DNA of 64,000 nucleotides from CAVPKN01 sp963832835 (lineage in GTDB: Bacteria; Chlamydiota; Chlamydiia; Chlamydiales; JAAKFR01), in NCBI GenBank assembly GCA_963832835.1, contig CAWHVD010000001.1, positions 620,001 through 684,000 of the forward strand, in the 5' to 3' direction. Both the position numbers and the translations under genes were made by a program. Below the pieces are notes generated by a model. It was given only the letters and a program-made list of their open reading frames with translations, had not been told where the DNA came from and searched no databases. Position 1 is the first letter of the stretch. Each line of letters opens with the position of its first letter. Positions 34,416-42,927 of this stretch are shown one piece after another.

Positions 34416-35588
34416 TTAATGACGGACCAAGTAGGAAACCAAAGAGATAGCAAACGCTGCAAAGACAGGGCTGCGTCTCATGCGCATCTCATACAGTTTA
34501 TGCAAAATGGTAAGGACCGACAGAATAATCAAACCTGGACATAGAATTTGAAGGATCGGCGATAACATGCTAGCAATGCCCATAAAGCCCAGATTGGCAA
34601 TGCCCATGGAAAGGCCGAGAGCCATGAGAATCGCAATGTTCACGCTCCCTCTGCCACGCATAAAGTCTTTATGGATATACTCACCTGAAATGACTGCGAT
34701 GGGGATGGCTGTAGTTAGGCAGGCCATTGCCACAGCTACGCAAGAAAACAGAGCTCCGAATGGTCCTAGCAAGTGCCTGGAAATCACAGCCAAACGTTCT
34801 TCGGGGGCATGATCTCCGAGTATAGGAGTATAGTATGAAGCGAGATAGGTCAGGCCTATATACATGCCTGCTAGCAATCCACCAGCAATCAAACAAGCTT
34901 TAACCATTTTTTGGAAGATTTGACGCTTAGATTCGGGTGTTTCAGCCTCTTTGCGGTCAGATACAAAATAAGAGAGAACGAGTGGGGCAAAGATGAATGA
35001 AGCAATCAAATCAAGGGTATTGTATCCGACATTCAAGCCATAAAAAAAAGATTGCTTTTGGCTAAAGTCAACACTGGCTGCCGCGGGAGGATGTAAAAAG
35101 CCTATGACTAGGATGGCTCCGAGCGCAACAAGCAGTACGGGACATAGGTACAAACCAATAATTTCAACAATATTGTGCCTTTTGACAGCGAACATAAAAA
35201 CAAGAGCGCACGCTAGGACACTAAAAACAGCCAGAGTGATGAATTCGGGCATATAGGGTTTTAAGGTCGCGTGGGCAAGGGTAATCAGTCGAGGAATTGA
35301 TCCCACTGGACCTAAGATTGCTTGCACAAGGAAGATCACCACAATACTGGGCATTTTCCCAATTTGCCCAAAGAATTTGCGATAGTCCCCCTCAAACATC
35401 ATGATTGCTAAAAGTCCAAGAAGTGGAAGGCTGACCCCAGTGATCAATAGACCCATCATAGCATAAAAATTTGTATTCCCTGCATGTCCACCCAAAATGA
35501 GAGGCCAAATAAGGTCTCCTGCACCAAAGAACATGGAGAATAGGGCTAGGCCCGCTGCGATAACGCCAAATTTTTTCTTTATAGACAT
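34416..35588 (-). CDS. brnQ: Branched-chain amino acid transporter (LIVCS/BrnQ family)
   Basis: Inner-membrane importer of Leu/Ile/Val driven by a cation gradient. The N-terminus KFGVIAAGLALFSMFFGAGDLIWPLILGGHAG is the BrnQ signature, and about twelve hydrophobic segments follow. 390 residues, slightly shorter than E. coli BrnQ (439). Chlamydiae cannot make these amino acids, so import is expected. CT554 is the C. trachomatis equivalent and is not in the CT434-455 block, so this gene has been inserted between ispF and cysJ. Flanked by repeat B copy 4 upstream and MITE-A copies at both sides. Confidence 0.9.
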   Translation of the reverse strand: MSIKKKFGVIAAGLALFSMFFGAGDLIWPLILGGHAGNTNFYAMMGLLITGVSLPLLGLLAIMMFEGDYRKFFGQIGKMPSIVVIFLVQAILGPVGSIPRLITLAHATLKPYMPEFITLAVFSVLACALVFMFAVKRHNIVEIIGLYLCPVLLVALGAILVIGFLHPPAAASVDFSQKQSFFYGLNVGYNTLDLIASFIFAPLVLSYFVSDRKEAETPESKRQIFQKMVKACLIAGGLLAGMYIGLTYLASYYTPILGDHAPEERLAVISRHLLGPFGALFSCVAVAMACLTTAIPIAVISGEYIHKDFMRGRGSVNIAILMALGLSMGIANLGFMGIASMLSPILQILCPGLIILSVLTILHKLYEMRMRRSPVFAAFAISLVSYLVRH

Positions 35589-35607
35589 AGGGTTTTTTCC
35601 ACCTTTA

Positions 35608-35711
35608 TAACTGTTCAGTTAATCCATCTTTGTGGTTAATGTGGTGAGTATCCACTCCTCCTTGACAAACTGGGCCTGCCTTAAGGATTTTGCTGGCTTG
35701 TGAATAGTCAC
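35608..35711 (+). repeat. Repeat B copy 4 (long form), upstream of brnQ
   Basis: taactgttcagttaatccat then gagtatccactcctccttga and ggcttgtgaatagtcac. Diverged by several bases from copy 3. Its left end is 20 bases from the brnQ start, so it covers the brnQ promoter region. Confidence 0.65.
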
Positions 35712-36040
35712 CAACCTTGAAAGAAAGATAGATTAGCCACTAAGTTTATACTCTTTTAACGAAATAAAATCAATTAAAGGGATTGATATAGAGGATAGAC
35801 AAAAGCTTTTATTCGAGTAAAGGCGTTATACCATTTCCAGAAAATAAAGTCACAAATTGGCACTGTATAACACGCCATTTTTGAACGATCCTTTCTCGCT
35901 TAGGTTCAAAAACATAGGCTTCAAAACGATCATCCAAATCTGTCATGTTACCCAGTGCCACTTCATGGCTTTATTTTCTGGAAATGGCATTAAACCTACG
36001 ACAAAAAAAACAGGATATTGAGGATCGCCAAGTGGATGGT
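35712..36040. other. Intergenic region brnQ / cysJ
   Basis: About 330 bases, filled mainly by MITE-A copy 7 (35829-35989). The rest (35712-35828) is AT-rich and should contain part of the brnQ promoter; nothing else is recognised. Confidence 0.5.
35829..35989 (+). mobile_element. MITE-A copy 7
   Basis: Full-length unit; the right end reads ggaaatggca instead of ggaaatggta. It lies 51 bases past the cysJ stop codon. Confidence 0.85.
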
Positions 36041-37012
36041 CTAGTAGACATCTCTCTGGTAGCGGTTAGTTTTTTTGAGGTCTTTGAGATAGGCCTTGGA
36101 ATTTTCAGGAGAGAGGCCTCCTTCTTTTTCAACAATCACTTGGAGGGTCTTGTCGACATCTTTTGCCATCCGCGATGCATCACCACAGACAAACAAATAG
36201 GCCCCCTGTTGTAACCATTCCCAAAGCTGGCGGCTTTTGTCGAGCATTCTATGCTGAACATAGACTTTGTCAGCTTGGTCGCGAGAAAAGGCACAGTCGA
36301 TTATCAATTTCCCTTGTGCAACCAGATCTTCCCAGTCATTTTTGTAATAAAAATCAGTTTGGCTCCGTCGCTCACCAAAAAATAGCCAATTTTTGGGTGA
36401 AGCTTCTGTTGAAATCCGCTCTTGCAAAAAGCCACGGAAGGGAGCTACACCAGTACCTGGCCCAATCATAATGATGGGTTTATCCAGAGATTCAGGGGGG
36501 AGACAGAAGTTACGCGCAGGGTGGTGAAACACTGTTAGAAGCGGCTGGTCCAAAGGGGCACGTTTACACAGAAAGTCGGTGCAAACTCCATCGATTAGGC
36601 CGATAACTAAATGTGCCTCTTTGCCAACGACGCGCATGGAGGAGGCGATCGAATAAAAACGGGGAAGCAAAGGGGGAAGCCCTTTGCAAAGTGTAGTTAG
36701 ACAAAAATGGGGATTGGACTCGACTTGTTGGGGAATGCGCGCCAGATTCGCATGTTGTCTTAAAAATGTACCAAGTGCATAACGGTTTCCTTTTCGGTCT
36801 TCTACCGTTTCATCCCCTGAAGCATTCCATTGCTGAATGAGCTTCTGAACAAAAGAAGGCTCATTCTCAGGAAAAATGCCTAGACAATCGCCTACTGCAT
36901 ACTGGATTTCAGAGTTCGCTAAATCAAGAACGAGATGATAAGTCTCTTTTTCAGCTCCAGAATTTAGGCAATAACGCTCTTTGATCGTTACTGAAAATGA
37001 CTGTCTTTGCAC
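36041..37012 (-). CDS. cysJ: CysJ-like FAD/NADPH oxidoreductase without the flavodoxin domain
   Basis: 323 residues carrying only the FAD- and NADPH-binding part of sulfite reductase flavoprotein. FAD motif PRFYSIASS; NADPH motif GPGTGVAPFRGFLQER; C-terminal YLFVCGDASRMAKDV and an aromatic terminal region. The N-terminal FMN (flavodoxin) domain of E. coli CysJ (599 residues) is absent, as in C. trachomatis CT435. No hemoprotein partner (CysI) is in the window, so a sulfite-reducing role is doubtful; it may pass electrons to another acceptor. It is 21 bases downstream of rpsJ on the same strand. Confidence 0.85.
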   Translation of the reverse strand: MQRQSFSVTIKERYCLNSGAEKETYHLVLDLANSEIQYAVGDCLGIFPENEPSFVQKLIQQWNASGDETVEDRKGNRYALGTFLRQHANLARIPQQVESNPHFCLTTLCKGLPPLLPRFYSIASSMRVVGKEAHLVIGLIDGVCTDFLCKRAPLDQPLLTVFHHPARNFCLPPESLDKPIIMIGPGTGVAPFRGFLQERISTEASPKNWLFFGERRSQTDFYYKNDWEDLVAQGKLIIDCAFSRDQADKVYVQHRMLDKSRQLWEWLQQGAYLFVCGDASRMAKDVDKTLQVIVEKEGGLSPENSKAYLKDLKKTNRYQRDVY

Positions 37013-37033
37013 AACCCCCTCAATAAACGCTGC

Positions 37034-37357
37034 TTACGCAGCTTTGATTTTAATATCCACTCCTGCTGGTAGAGCAAGAGTTTTGAGAGCATCGATGGTT
37101 TTTCCCGTAGGATCAAGAATATCAATGAGCCTTTTGTGTGTACGGATCTCAAATTGCTCTCGTGATTTACGATCGACGTGTGGCGAACGGAGGACGGTAT
37201 AGATTTCACGCCGAGTGGGCAGAGGAATCGGGCCGACGACACGGGCCCCCGTTCTTTTAGCGGTCTCTACAATGTCTGCTGTAGAACGGTCTAACTGGCG
37301 CTGGTCGAAACCTTTGAGCCGGATACGAATTTTTTGCTTTTGCTGCTTAGTTGACAT
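37034..37357 (-). CDS. rpsJ: 30S ribosomal protein S10
   Basis: 107 residues, with QKIRIRLKGFDQRQLDRSTADIVETAKRTGA and the conserved GPIPLPTRREIYTVLRSPHVDRKSREQFE; IDI.DPT region near the C-terminus. Follows fusA by 13 bases in the rpsL-rpsG-fusA-rpsJ operon, the chlamydial arrangement (tuf is not here). Confidence 0.97.
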   Translation of the reverse strand: MSTKQQKQKIRIRLKGFDQRQLDRSTADIVETAKRTGARVVGPIPLPTRREIYTVLRSPHVDRKSREQFEIRTHKRLIDILDPTGKTIDALKTLALPAGVDIKIKAA

Positions 37358-37370
37358 ACGATTTTTTATC

Positions 37371-39461
37371 CTACTTCTTCACAATATCATCTTGAATCTT
37401 CTGCGGAACACGCGCGAAAAAAGCCGGCTCCATGGTGGAAGTACCTCGGCCTGAGGTACTGGATCGCAGAATAGTAGTATACCCAAACATTTCGCTTAAA
37501 GGTACTTCGGCTTGAACTTTGACGATAGCCCCTCTTTGGGACTCTTGGCCTAAAATTTTACCACGACGCTTGTTCAAATCACCAATAACGTCCCCTAGGC
37601 TCGCTTCAGGTGAAAGCACATCAACGCGCATGATCGGTTCGAGGATAACCGGTTTTGCTTTTTTGCATGCGTCTTTGAGGGCCATGGATGCACAGATTTT
37701 GAAAGCCATTTCGTTAGAGTCGACTTCGTGATAGGAACCAAAAACAATTGCGACTTTAACATCTACGAGGTTGTAGCCTGCAAGAACTCCAGACGACAAT
37801 CCCTCTTCAACCCCTTTGATAACTGCAGGAATGTACTCTTTAGGAATTGTACCCCCAACAATCTTACTGACAATTTCGTTCCCTTTGCCAGGTTCATTGG
37901 GCTCAATTTCTAGGTTGACGTGTGCATACTGCCCACGTCCGCCCGATTGCTTAATATATTTAGTTTCTGAGTTTCCTGCAGAGGTGATGGTCTCTTTATA
38001 TGAAACCTGAGGCTTACCCACGTTCGCTTCGACTTTGAACTCACGGATCATGCGATCGCGCAGGATATCTAGGTGTAGCTCTCCCATTCCCGAGATAATC
38101 GTTTGCCCTGTTTCTTCGTTAGAGCTGACTCGGAATGTGGGGTCTTCTTCTGAAAGTGCAGCAAGTGCATTGGCGAGTTTTTCTCGGTCGGCCTTAGATT
38201 TCGGCTCGATGGCCATATCGATTACAGGTGCAGGGAACTTCATTTGTTCCAACAGAAGTTCTGATCCTTCCGAACATAGGGTATCCCCTGTAGTTGTTGA
38301 TTTGAGGCCAATACAGGCAGCAATATCGCCTGTGTAAAACTCATCTTTGTCTGTCCTGTCATTCGCATGCATCTGCAACAGCCTGGAAACACGCTCTTTT
38401 TTATCTTTCGTTGTGTTGATTAGCGTGGTTCCTTTTCTCAAAGTTCCCGCATAGACGCGAACGAATGTTAAGCGACCTACATAAGGGTCGGTCATGATTT
38501 TGAATGCCAGCGCAGCAAGTGGCGCATCATCTTTGGGTGGAATACTCAGTGGCTCGCCTGTATCCATGTTAACCCCTTTCACGTCCCCACGATCTAGCGG
38601 AGAGGGCATCCAGTTAACAACGGCATCGAGCAGCTGCTGCACCCCTTTATTTTTGAAAGCGGTTCCACAAAGTACGGGGTTAATTTTATTTTCGACAACA
38701 CCCTTGCGGATAACGGCGTGAATCTCTTCAGCCGTGAGCGCCCCGGGGTTTTCGAGAACTTTTGTAAGAAATTTTTCGTTGCCTTCATCGATTGTGGCGA
38801 GTTCCTCTAGAAGTTCCATGCGCATTTGTTGGCACTTTTCTAAAAGGTCTGCAGGAATCTCAAGCTCATCCCATTTGGTGCCCAGTGATTCATCGTGAAA
38901 AACGAGGGCTTTCATGGTAACCAGATCGACCATGCCTGCGTATTCGCTCTCGGCTCCGATTGGGCATTGTACGGGCAACGCTTTTGCACCGAGTTTTTCT
39001 CGCATCGAGTCGACGGCAGCAAAAAAATCGGCACCAGTTCTATCCATCTTGTTGACAAATGCAATGCGTGGTACTTGGTATTTGTCGGCTTGTCTCCAAA
39101 CGGTTTCAGATTGGGGCTCCACGCCCGATACAGCATCAAAGACGGCCACTGCACCATCTAGTACGCGCAGAGAACGTTCCACTTCGATAGTGAAATCGAC
39201 GTGACCCGGTGTGTCGATGATATTGATCTTAGATTCTTTCCAATAAACGGTTGTAGCGGCAGAGGTGATTGTAATACCACGCTCTTGCTCTTGCGCCATC
39301 CAGTCCATGGTGGCGGCGCCCTCATGTACTTCGCCAATTTTGTGAGTACGGCCAGCATAATAGAGGATACGCTCTGTAGTGGTCGTCTTGCCGGCATCGA
39401 TGTGGGCCATGATGCCAATGTTTCTAACGTGATCTAAGCGGTCTTCATCTGATCTAGGCAT
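37371..39461 (-). CDS. fusA: Elongation factor G
   Basis: Translocation GTPase. G1 AHIDAGKTTT, G2/effector region with RGITITSAATT, G3 DTPGHVDF, G4 NKMD; domains II-V complete, ending near MFGYTTILRSSTSGRGT. I start at the ATG at 39461 (696 residues), where MPRSDEDRLDHVRNIGI aligns with known EF-G and AAAGGA lies upstream; the longer open frame to 39575 runs into rpsG. Confidence 0.97.
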   Translation of the reverse strand: MPRSDEDRLDHVRNIGIMAHIDAGKTTTTERILYYAGRTHKIGEVHEGAATMDWMAQEQERGITITSAATTVYWKESKINIIDTPGHVDFTIEVERSLRVLDGAVAVFDAVSGVEPQSETVWRQADKYQVPRIAFVNKMDRTGADFFAAVDSMREKLGAKALPVQCPIGAESEYAGMVDLVTMKALVFHDESLGTKWDELEIPADLLEKCQQMRMELLEELATIDEGNEKFLTKVLENPGALTAEEIHAVIRKGVVENKINPVLCGTAFKNKGVQQLLDAVVNWMPSPLDRGDVKGVNMDTGEPLSIPPKDDAPLAALAFKIMTDPYVGRLTFVRVYAGTLRKGTTLINTTKDKKERVSRLLQMHANDRTDKDEFYTGDIAACIGLKSTTTGDTLCSEGSELLLEQMKFPAPVIDMAIEPKSKADREKLANALAALSEEDPTFRVSSNEETGQTIISGMGELHLDILRDRMIREFKVEANVGKPQVSYKETITSAGNSETKYIKQSGGRGQYAHVNLEIEPNEPGKGNEIVSKIVGGTIPKEYIPAVIKGVEEGLSSGVLAGYNLVDVKVAIVFGSYHEVDSNEMAFKICASMALKDACKKAKPVILEPIMRVDVLSPEASLGDVIGDLNKRRGKILGQESQRGAIVKVQAEVPLSEMFGYTTILRSSTSGRGTSTMEPAFFARVPQKIQDDIVKK

Positions 39462-39477
39462 GTCTGCTCTTTTCCTT

Positions 39478-39951
39478 TTACCATTTGTAATGCGCGAACG
39501 CTTTATTTGACTCAGCCATTCTGTGGGTATCGTCTTTCTTCTTAATTGTCGCACCTTGATTGTTGTAACAGTCAAGCAATTCAGAGGTAAGGCCGTCTTC
39601 CATACTGCGACCTACTTTTTTGCGAGAATGGAGGATAATCCAACGCATAGCAAGCGCCGTCCTGCGATCTGAAGCGATCTCAATAGGAACTTGGTAAGTG
39701 GCACCTCCGATACGACGCGATTTCACTTCCAACGAAGGCTTGGCATTTTCTAATGCTTGCTCAAATGCATCTAAGGGGTTTTCAATGTTTGCTTTGTTAG
39801 CAAAATTTTCAATTGCGTTGTACACGATGTGTCGTGCGATGGATTTTTTGCCACCCATCATCACTCTATTAATGAATTTTTCGAGTGTGACACTCCCATA
39901 AAAGGGATCTGGCTCAATCTTACGCTTTTCAGCACGGCGTCTTCTGGACAT
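39478..39951 (-). CDS. rpsG: 30S ribosomal protein S7
   Basis: 157 residues beginning MSRRRRAEKRKIEPDPFYG, with the conserved KFINRVMMGGKKSIARHIVYNA and the C-terminal KKDDTHRMAESNKAFAHYKW. Between rpsL (146 bases upstream) and fusA (16 bases downstream). Confidence 0.97.
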   Translation of the reverse strand: MSRRRRAEKRKIEPDPFYGSVTLEKFINRVMMGGKKSIARHIVYNAIENFANKANIENPLDAFEQALENAKPSLEVKSRRIGGATYQVPIEIASDRRTALAMRWIILHSRKKVGRSMEDGLTSELLDCYNNQGATIKKKDDTHRMAESNKAFAHYKW

Positions 39952-40097
39952 ATTTTATACCCTTAATTTTAAAACATTTTCTATAATAAAATGCTGTTCT
40001 TCACTTGCCTCATAGAGGCCGTACGAAATCCGCCTTATACCGATCTCCAGCAAAAGCAGATTTCGAACTAGGAGAAGCATGATGGCTTATCCTAGCG

Positions 40098-40469
40098 TTA
40101 CTTCGGTCTTTTAGCTCCGTACAGCGATCTTCCTTGCTTGCGGTTTTTAACGGCCGCAGTATCTAATGCTCCCCGAACAATGTGGTAACGAACCCCGGGA
40201 AGATCCTTCACACGTCCACCACGTACTAGTACGATGCTGTGCTCTTGAAGGTTGTGTCCTTCGCCTCCAATGTAGGCGATGATTTCCTGTCCATTGGACA
40301 GCTTTACCCAAGCTACCTTACGCAAAGCCGAGTTAGGCTTTTTCGGGGTTTTGGTCTTTACCTGCAAGCATACGCCACGTCTTTGTGGGCACTTTTGCAA
40401 AGCGGGTGATTTGTTTCGGCGGACCTTTTTGCCACGGCCCTTACGAATCAATTGGTTAATGGTTGGCAT
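40098..40469 (-). CDS. rpsL: 30S ribosomal protein S12
   Basis: 123 residues with MPTINQLIRKGRGK, TKTPKKPNSALRKVAWVKL and YIGGEGHNLQEHSIVLVRGG, RVKDLPGVRYHIVRGALD. The KPNS and GRVKDLPG regions where streptomycin-resistance changes occur have the wild-type sequence. First gene of the ribosomal operon; the promoter should be in 40470-40620, where TATAAC on the minus strand at about 40504-40509 is a weak -10 candidate. Confidence 0.97.
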   Translation of the reverse strand: MPTINQLIRKGRGKKVRRNKSPALQKCPQRRGVCLQVKTKTPKKPNSALRKVAWVKLSNGQEIIAYIGGEGHNLQEHSIVLVRGGRVKDLPGVRYHIVRGALDTAAVKNRKQGRSLYGAKRPK

Positions 40470-40631
40470 TGTGCGTTTAGCCTTTTTTCTAAGTTCAATA
40501 AAGTTATAGCCTAAGCGCGAGCGAGATCAGCCCGAACTCAGGTTTATACAAAAACACGAAGGGAAAATATAGGAAAGCGCTGGATTGAATGCAATCAGTT
40601 TTGCTTGGGCTAGGTTAGTGCAGAGTAATAA

Positions 40632-40791
40632 TACCATTTATCAAAAATAAACCCACGAATTGGCACTGTATAACACGCCATTTTTGAACGATCCTTTCTC
40701 GCTTAGGTGCAAAACATAGGCTTCGAAACGATCCTTAAAATCTATCATGTTACCCAGTGCCACTTCATGGCTTTATTTTTGATAAATGGTA
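40632..40791 (+). mobile_element. MITE-A copy 8, variant-arm subfamily
   Basis: Full-length unit from taccatttatcaaaaataaa to ttttgataaatggta, with one base missing (gcaaaacata) and a cluster of changes (gatccttaaaatc). Same covarying arm change as copies 5 and 9. It lies upstream of rpsL. Confidence 0.85.
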
Positions 40792-40816
40792 TAACTCTTT
40801 AAGATAGGGTATTTTG

Positions 40817-40859
40817 TAACTATTCAGGTAATCCATCTTTTCTGGTTAAAAGCCTCTCC
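40817..40859 (+). repeat. Repeat B copy 5, left part, split by an insertion
   Basis: taactattcaggtaatccat followed by ggttaaaagcctctcc matches the first ~43 bases of repeat B copy 3. The match stops abruptly and resumes at 41631. Confidence 0.75.
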
Positions 40860-41630
40860 TAAGTAACTTAATTCCAAGTTATTGGCAGACAGCTTCTTGC
40901 TGTGTATTCATTTCTGCCAAAACATACCCTAATGACGCCGCCCTCTTCTTTAGGAATTTCAGGGTTTTTTCTTGATGTAGCCTGTCATAAAAATCTGCGC
41001 CCGCCTCTTTAAAATCCTCTCTTTGTAACATCATATGGTAAATTGCTCTTGCCATCTTGTGGGCTGTTGCCGTCACCGCTTCAACTGGACCCATCCGTGC
41101 CTTCATTCTTCTTAAATGAGCCCCAAATGCCGTTTTGCTTTTATACAAAGAGCTCGCCGCCATTCTCAAGGCGATCGCCGCTTTGTTGGTACAATGTGAG
41201 GTGTGGCTGTTCAGTCGCCTTCCTCCGGAGATTCTGGTTCCAGGGCATAGCCCTAGCCATGCGCAAAAATGTTTTTCTGTCGGCCATTTTTTTATATCTG
41301 TCCCCATTTCTGAAATCAACTTCAGAGCTGTGCTGACGTCTATTCCGGGCACTGTTGTCAGATCGGTGCCGATGAGTTGTTTTAAAATGTGCAAAAGGTG
41401 TTAAGCCGACATTCTCCTAAACGGGATGATCTTGCGATCTCACCAATGATGTTTGCGTGACCTTTCGCATACCATTCTCTGTGCCAGGCTCGAAAGCACC
41501 AGTGACACGTCGGTCTTTACATTACTTGAAGAATTATAGATTGAAACTTGACTTCGAGCCAAGTTACATATGGATGTTGGAAGGGGATGGGGTTAAAATA
41601 ATTATTAAAATGAACCCCCCTTCCCTGGGC
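40860..41630 (-). mobile_element. IS110-family insertion sequence remnant inserted in repeat B
   Basis: About 770 bases lying exactly between the two parts of repeat B copy 5. It carries the C-terminal half of an IS110-type transposase. The remaining ~235 bases (41395-41630) contain frame fragments only. No terminal inverted repeats were found, which is normal for this family. Boundaries come from the interrupted repeat, within a few bases. Confidence 0.65.
40879..41394 (-). pseudogene. IS110-family transposase, C-terminal fragment
   Basis: 171 residues matching the transposase_20 half of IS110/IS116/IS902 enzymes: LTTVPGIDVSTALKLISEMG, HFCAWLGLCPGTRISGGRR, SHCTNKAAIALRMAASSLY and ATAHKMARAIYHMM. 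The catalytic N-terminal DEDD (RuvC-like) half is missing; upstream bases show stops in all frames that would extend it. Inactive remnant. Confidence 0.8.
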
Positions 41631-41705
41631 TCTGTGGTGACTATCCACTCCCACCTTGACAAACTGGGGCTGCTCTAAGGATTCTGCTGGCTCGTGAATA
41701 GTCAC
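41631..41705 (+). repeat. Repeat B copy 5, right part
   Basis: tctgtggtgactatccactc, then ccaccttgacaaactggggc, ending ggctcgtgaatagtcac. Continues the copy begun at 40817-40859. Confidence 0.75.
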
Positions 41706-41771
41706 GGTATTTTTAACCACAGAGAGGAAACAGGATATTTGTTAAAAAGCCCTACTCTCTGGGGGAATTTT

Positions 41772-42146
41772 TTATCTTTCGGTGTCACTATTTTTGATGA
41801 TGATGACGGGGCAAAAGTTTTTTAGAAAATCTGCTGCTTGCTCGGGAGGTAGGTGGGTTAAGGCATAGGCTTCTTTTGGACTTATGACCAGAATATCCGT
41901 ATATTTTTCGAGTATAGCCCAGATTCTTTCGCGAAATCTTTCTATAACAGCTGGATTGGAGGCAGTAAGATCTAATAAGATCTCGGCTCCAGCAGAATCT
42001 GCAACTTGCATCGCTGATTCCATCGCGATCCCTTTCATAAGAGAGTCCGTTTGTAAGGGGAAGGTCAGCAAAGGTGCGTTTTCCTGTGCTGCTCCTGGTG
42101 AAAACATCGCTGTACAGATGAGTGCGGCAATAAAGAATCTTTTCAT
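41772..42146 (-). CDS. Exported-looking protein resembling a PfkB-kinase fragment
   Basis: From the ATG at 42146 the product (124 residues) starts with a clear signal peptide (MKRFFIAALICTAMFSPGAA). The mature part contains AEILLDLTASNPAVIERFRE and TDILVISPKEAYALTHLPPE, which resemble the middle of adenosine-kinase/PfkB sugar kinases (L-D-L...; D-I-L-x-x-N-x-x-E-A). Both the N-terminal lobe and the C-terminal GxGD catalytic region of such kinases are missing. It could be a decayed kinase gene joined to a signal sequence, or a distinct short exported protein. A further ATG at 42212 would put the signal peptide internal. Divergent from the glycosyltransferase gene. Confidence 0.5.
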   Translation of the reverse strand: MKRFFIAALICTAMFSPGAAQENAPLLTFPLQTDSLMKGIAMESAMQVADSAGAEILLDLTASNPAVIERFRERIWAILEKYTDILVISPKEAYALTHLPPEQAADFLKNFCPVIIIKNSDTER

Positions 42147-42192
42147 AGGTCTATCTTGATTCCTTGCCCATTTTTTGGCAATATCCTCTGCT

Positions 42193-42927
42193 ATGCGCTT
42201 TAGTGTGATCACAGTTACTTTTAATGCTGAAAAATTTTTGGAGTCTACGTTGGCGTCAGTGGGACAGCAGATGGGCGTTACTTATGAACATTTGCTTTGG
42301 GACGGGGGTAGCCAGGATAATACGCTAGAGATTGCTCATAGTTTCGATTCTGTTAATGTCATCGAGGGTAGGGATAGGGGGATTGCGGATGCTATGAATC
42401 TAGCAGCAGCTCATGCGAAAGGTGATTTTTTGATCTACCTGCATGCAGATGATCTATTTGCTCATAGTCAAACCCTGCTCATGATCGATCGAGCGTTGCG
42501 ACTGCATCCTGAGGCTGCTTGGCTCTATGGAAAAGCCCATATCATTGATGAGACAGGGGCTCTTTTACGTACGACAGCTTATGAGCCCTACTCTGAGAAA
42601 CGTCTGAGAAAATATAATTTTATTACACACCCAGCAACCGTAGTGGCTCGTTCTTTGTTTGACCAGGTGGGAGGGTTTAATGACCTACGGTATTGCATGG
42701 ATTATGATTTATGGCTGCGCATCAGCCGTTTGAGTCCTCCTTTGGTCGTTCCTACAGTTTTAGCTTGTTTTCGAGAGCACAGCCAATCGCTCTCAACTAG
42801 TGAGCCAATACATGTTGCAGACGAAGCCTATTTGATCAGAAACCGCTATGCGACCTCTTATTATGAGCGCTTTCGTTCTTATCGGACGTGGAAAAGAAGG
42901 CGAGAGCATATCTTAAGGTCTGAGTAA
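42193..42927 (+). CDS. Family 2 glycosyltransferase
   Basis: GT-A fold enzyme: N-terminal FSVITVTFNAEKFLESTLASV, the nucleotide-sugar region LLWDGGSQDNT, GRDRGIADAMNLA, the DxD-type YLHADD, and HPATVVARSLFDQVGGFN with DYDLWLRIS as the acceptor/base region. This matches small bacterial GT2 enzymes of polysaccharide clusters. Start ATG at 42193 (MRFSVIT) is chosen because the conserved strand begins at once. Its stop codon overlaps the next start (TAATG). Sugar and acceptor are unknown. Confidence 0.85.
   Translation: MRFSVITVTFNAEKFLESTLASVGQQMGVTYEHLLWDGGSQDNTLEIAHSFDSVNVIEGRDRGIADAMNLAAAHAKGDFLIYLHADDLFAHSQTLLMIDRALRLHPEAAWLYGKAHIIDETGALLRTTAYEPYSEKRLRKYNFITHPATVVARSLFDQVGGFNDLRYCMDYDLWLRISRLSPPLVVPTVLACFREHSQSLSTSEPIHVADEAYLIRNRYATSYYERFRSYRTWKRRREHILRSE

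Noticed and set aside
38035..39204. Plus-strand frames of about 90-100 residues opposite fusA
   Set aside because: Antisense shadows of the strongly conserved EF-G gene.
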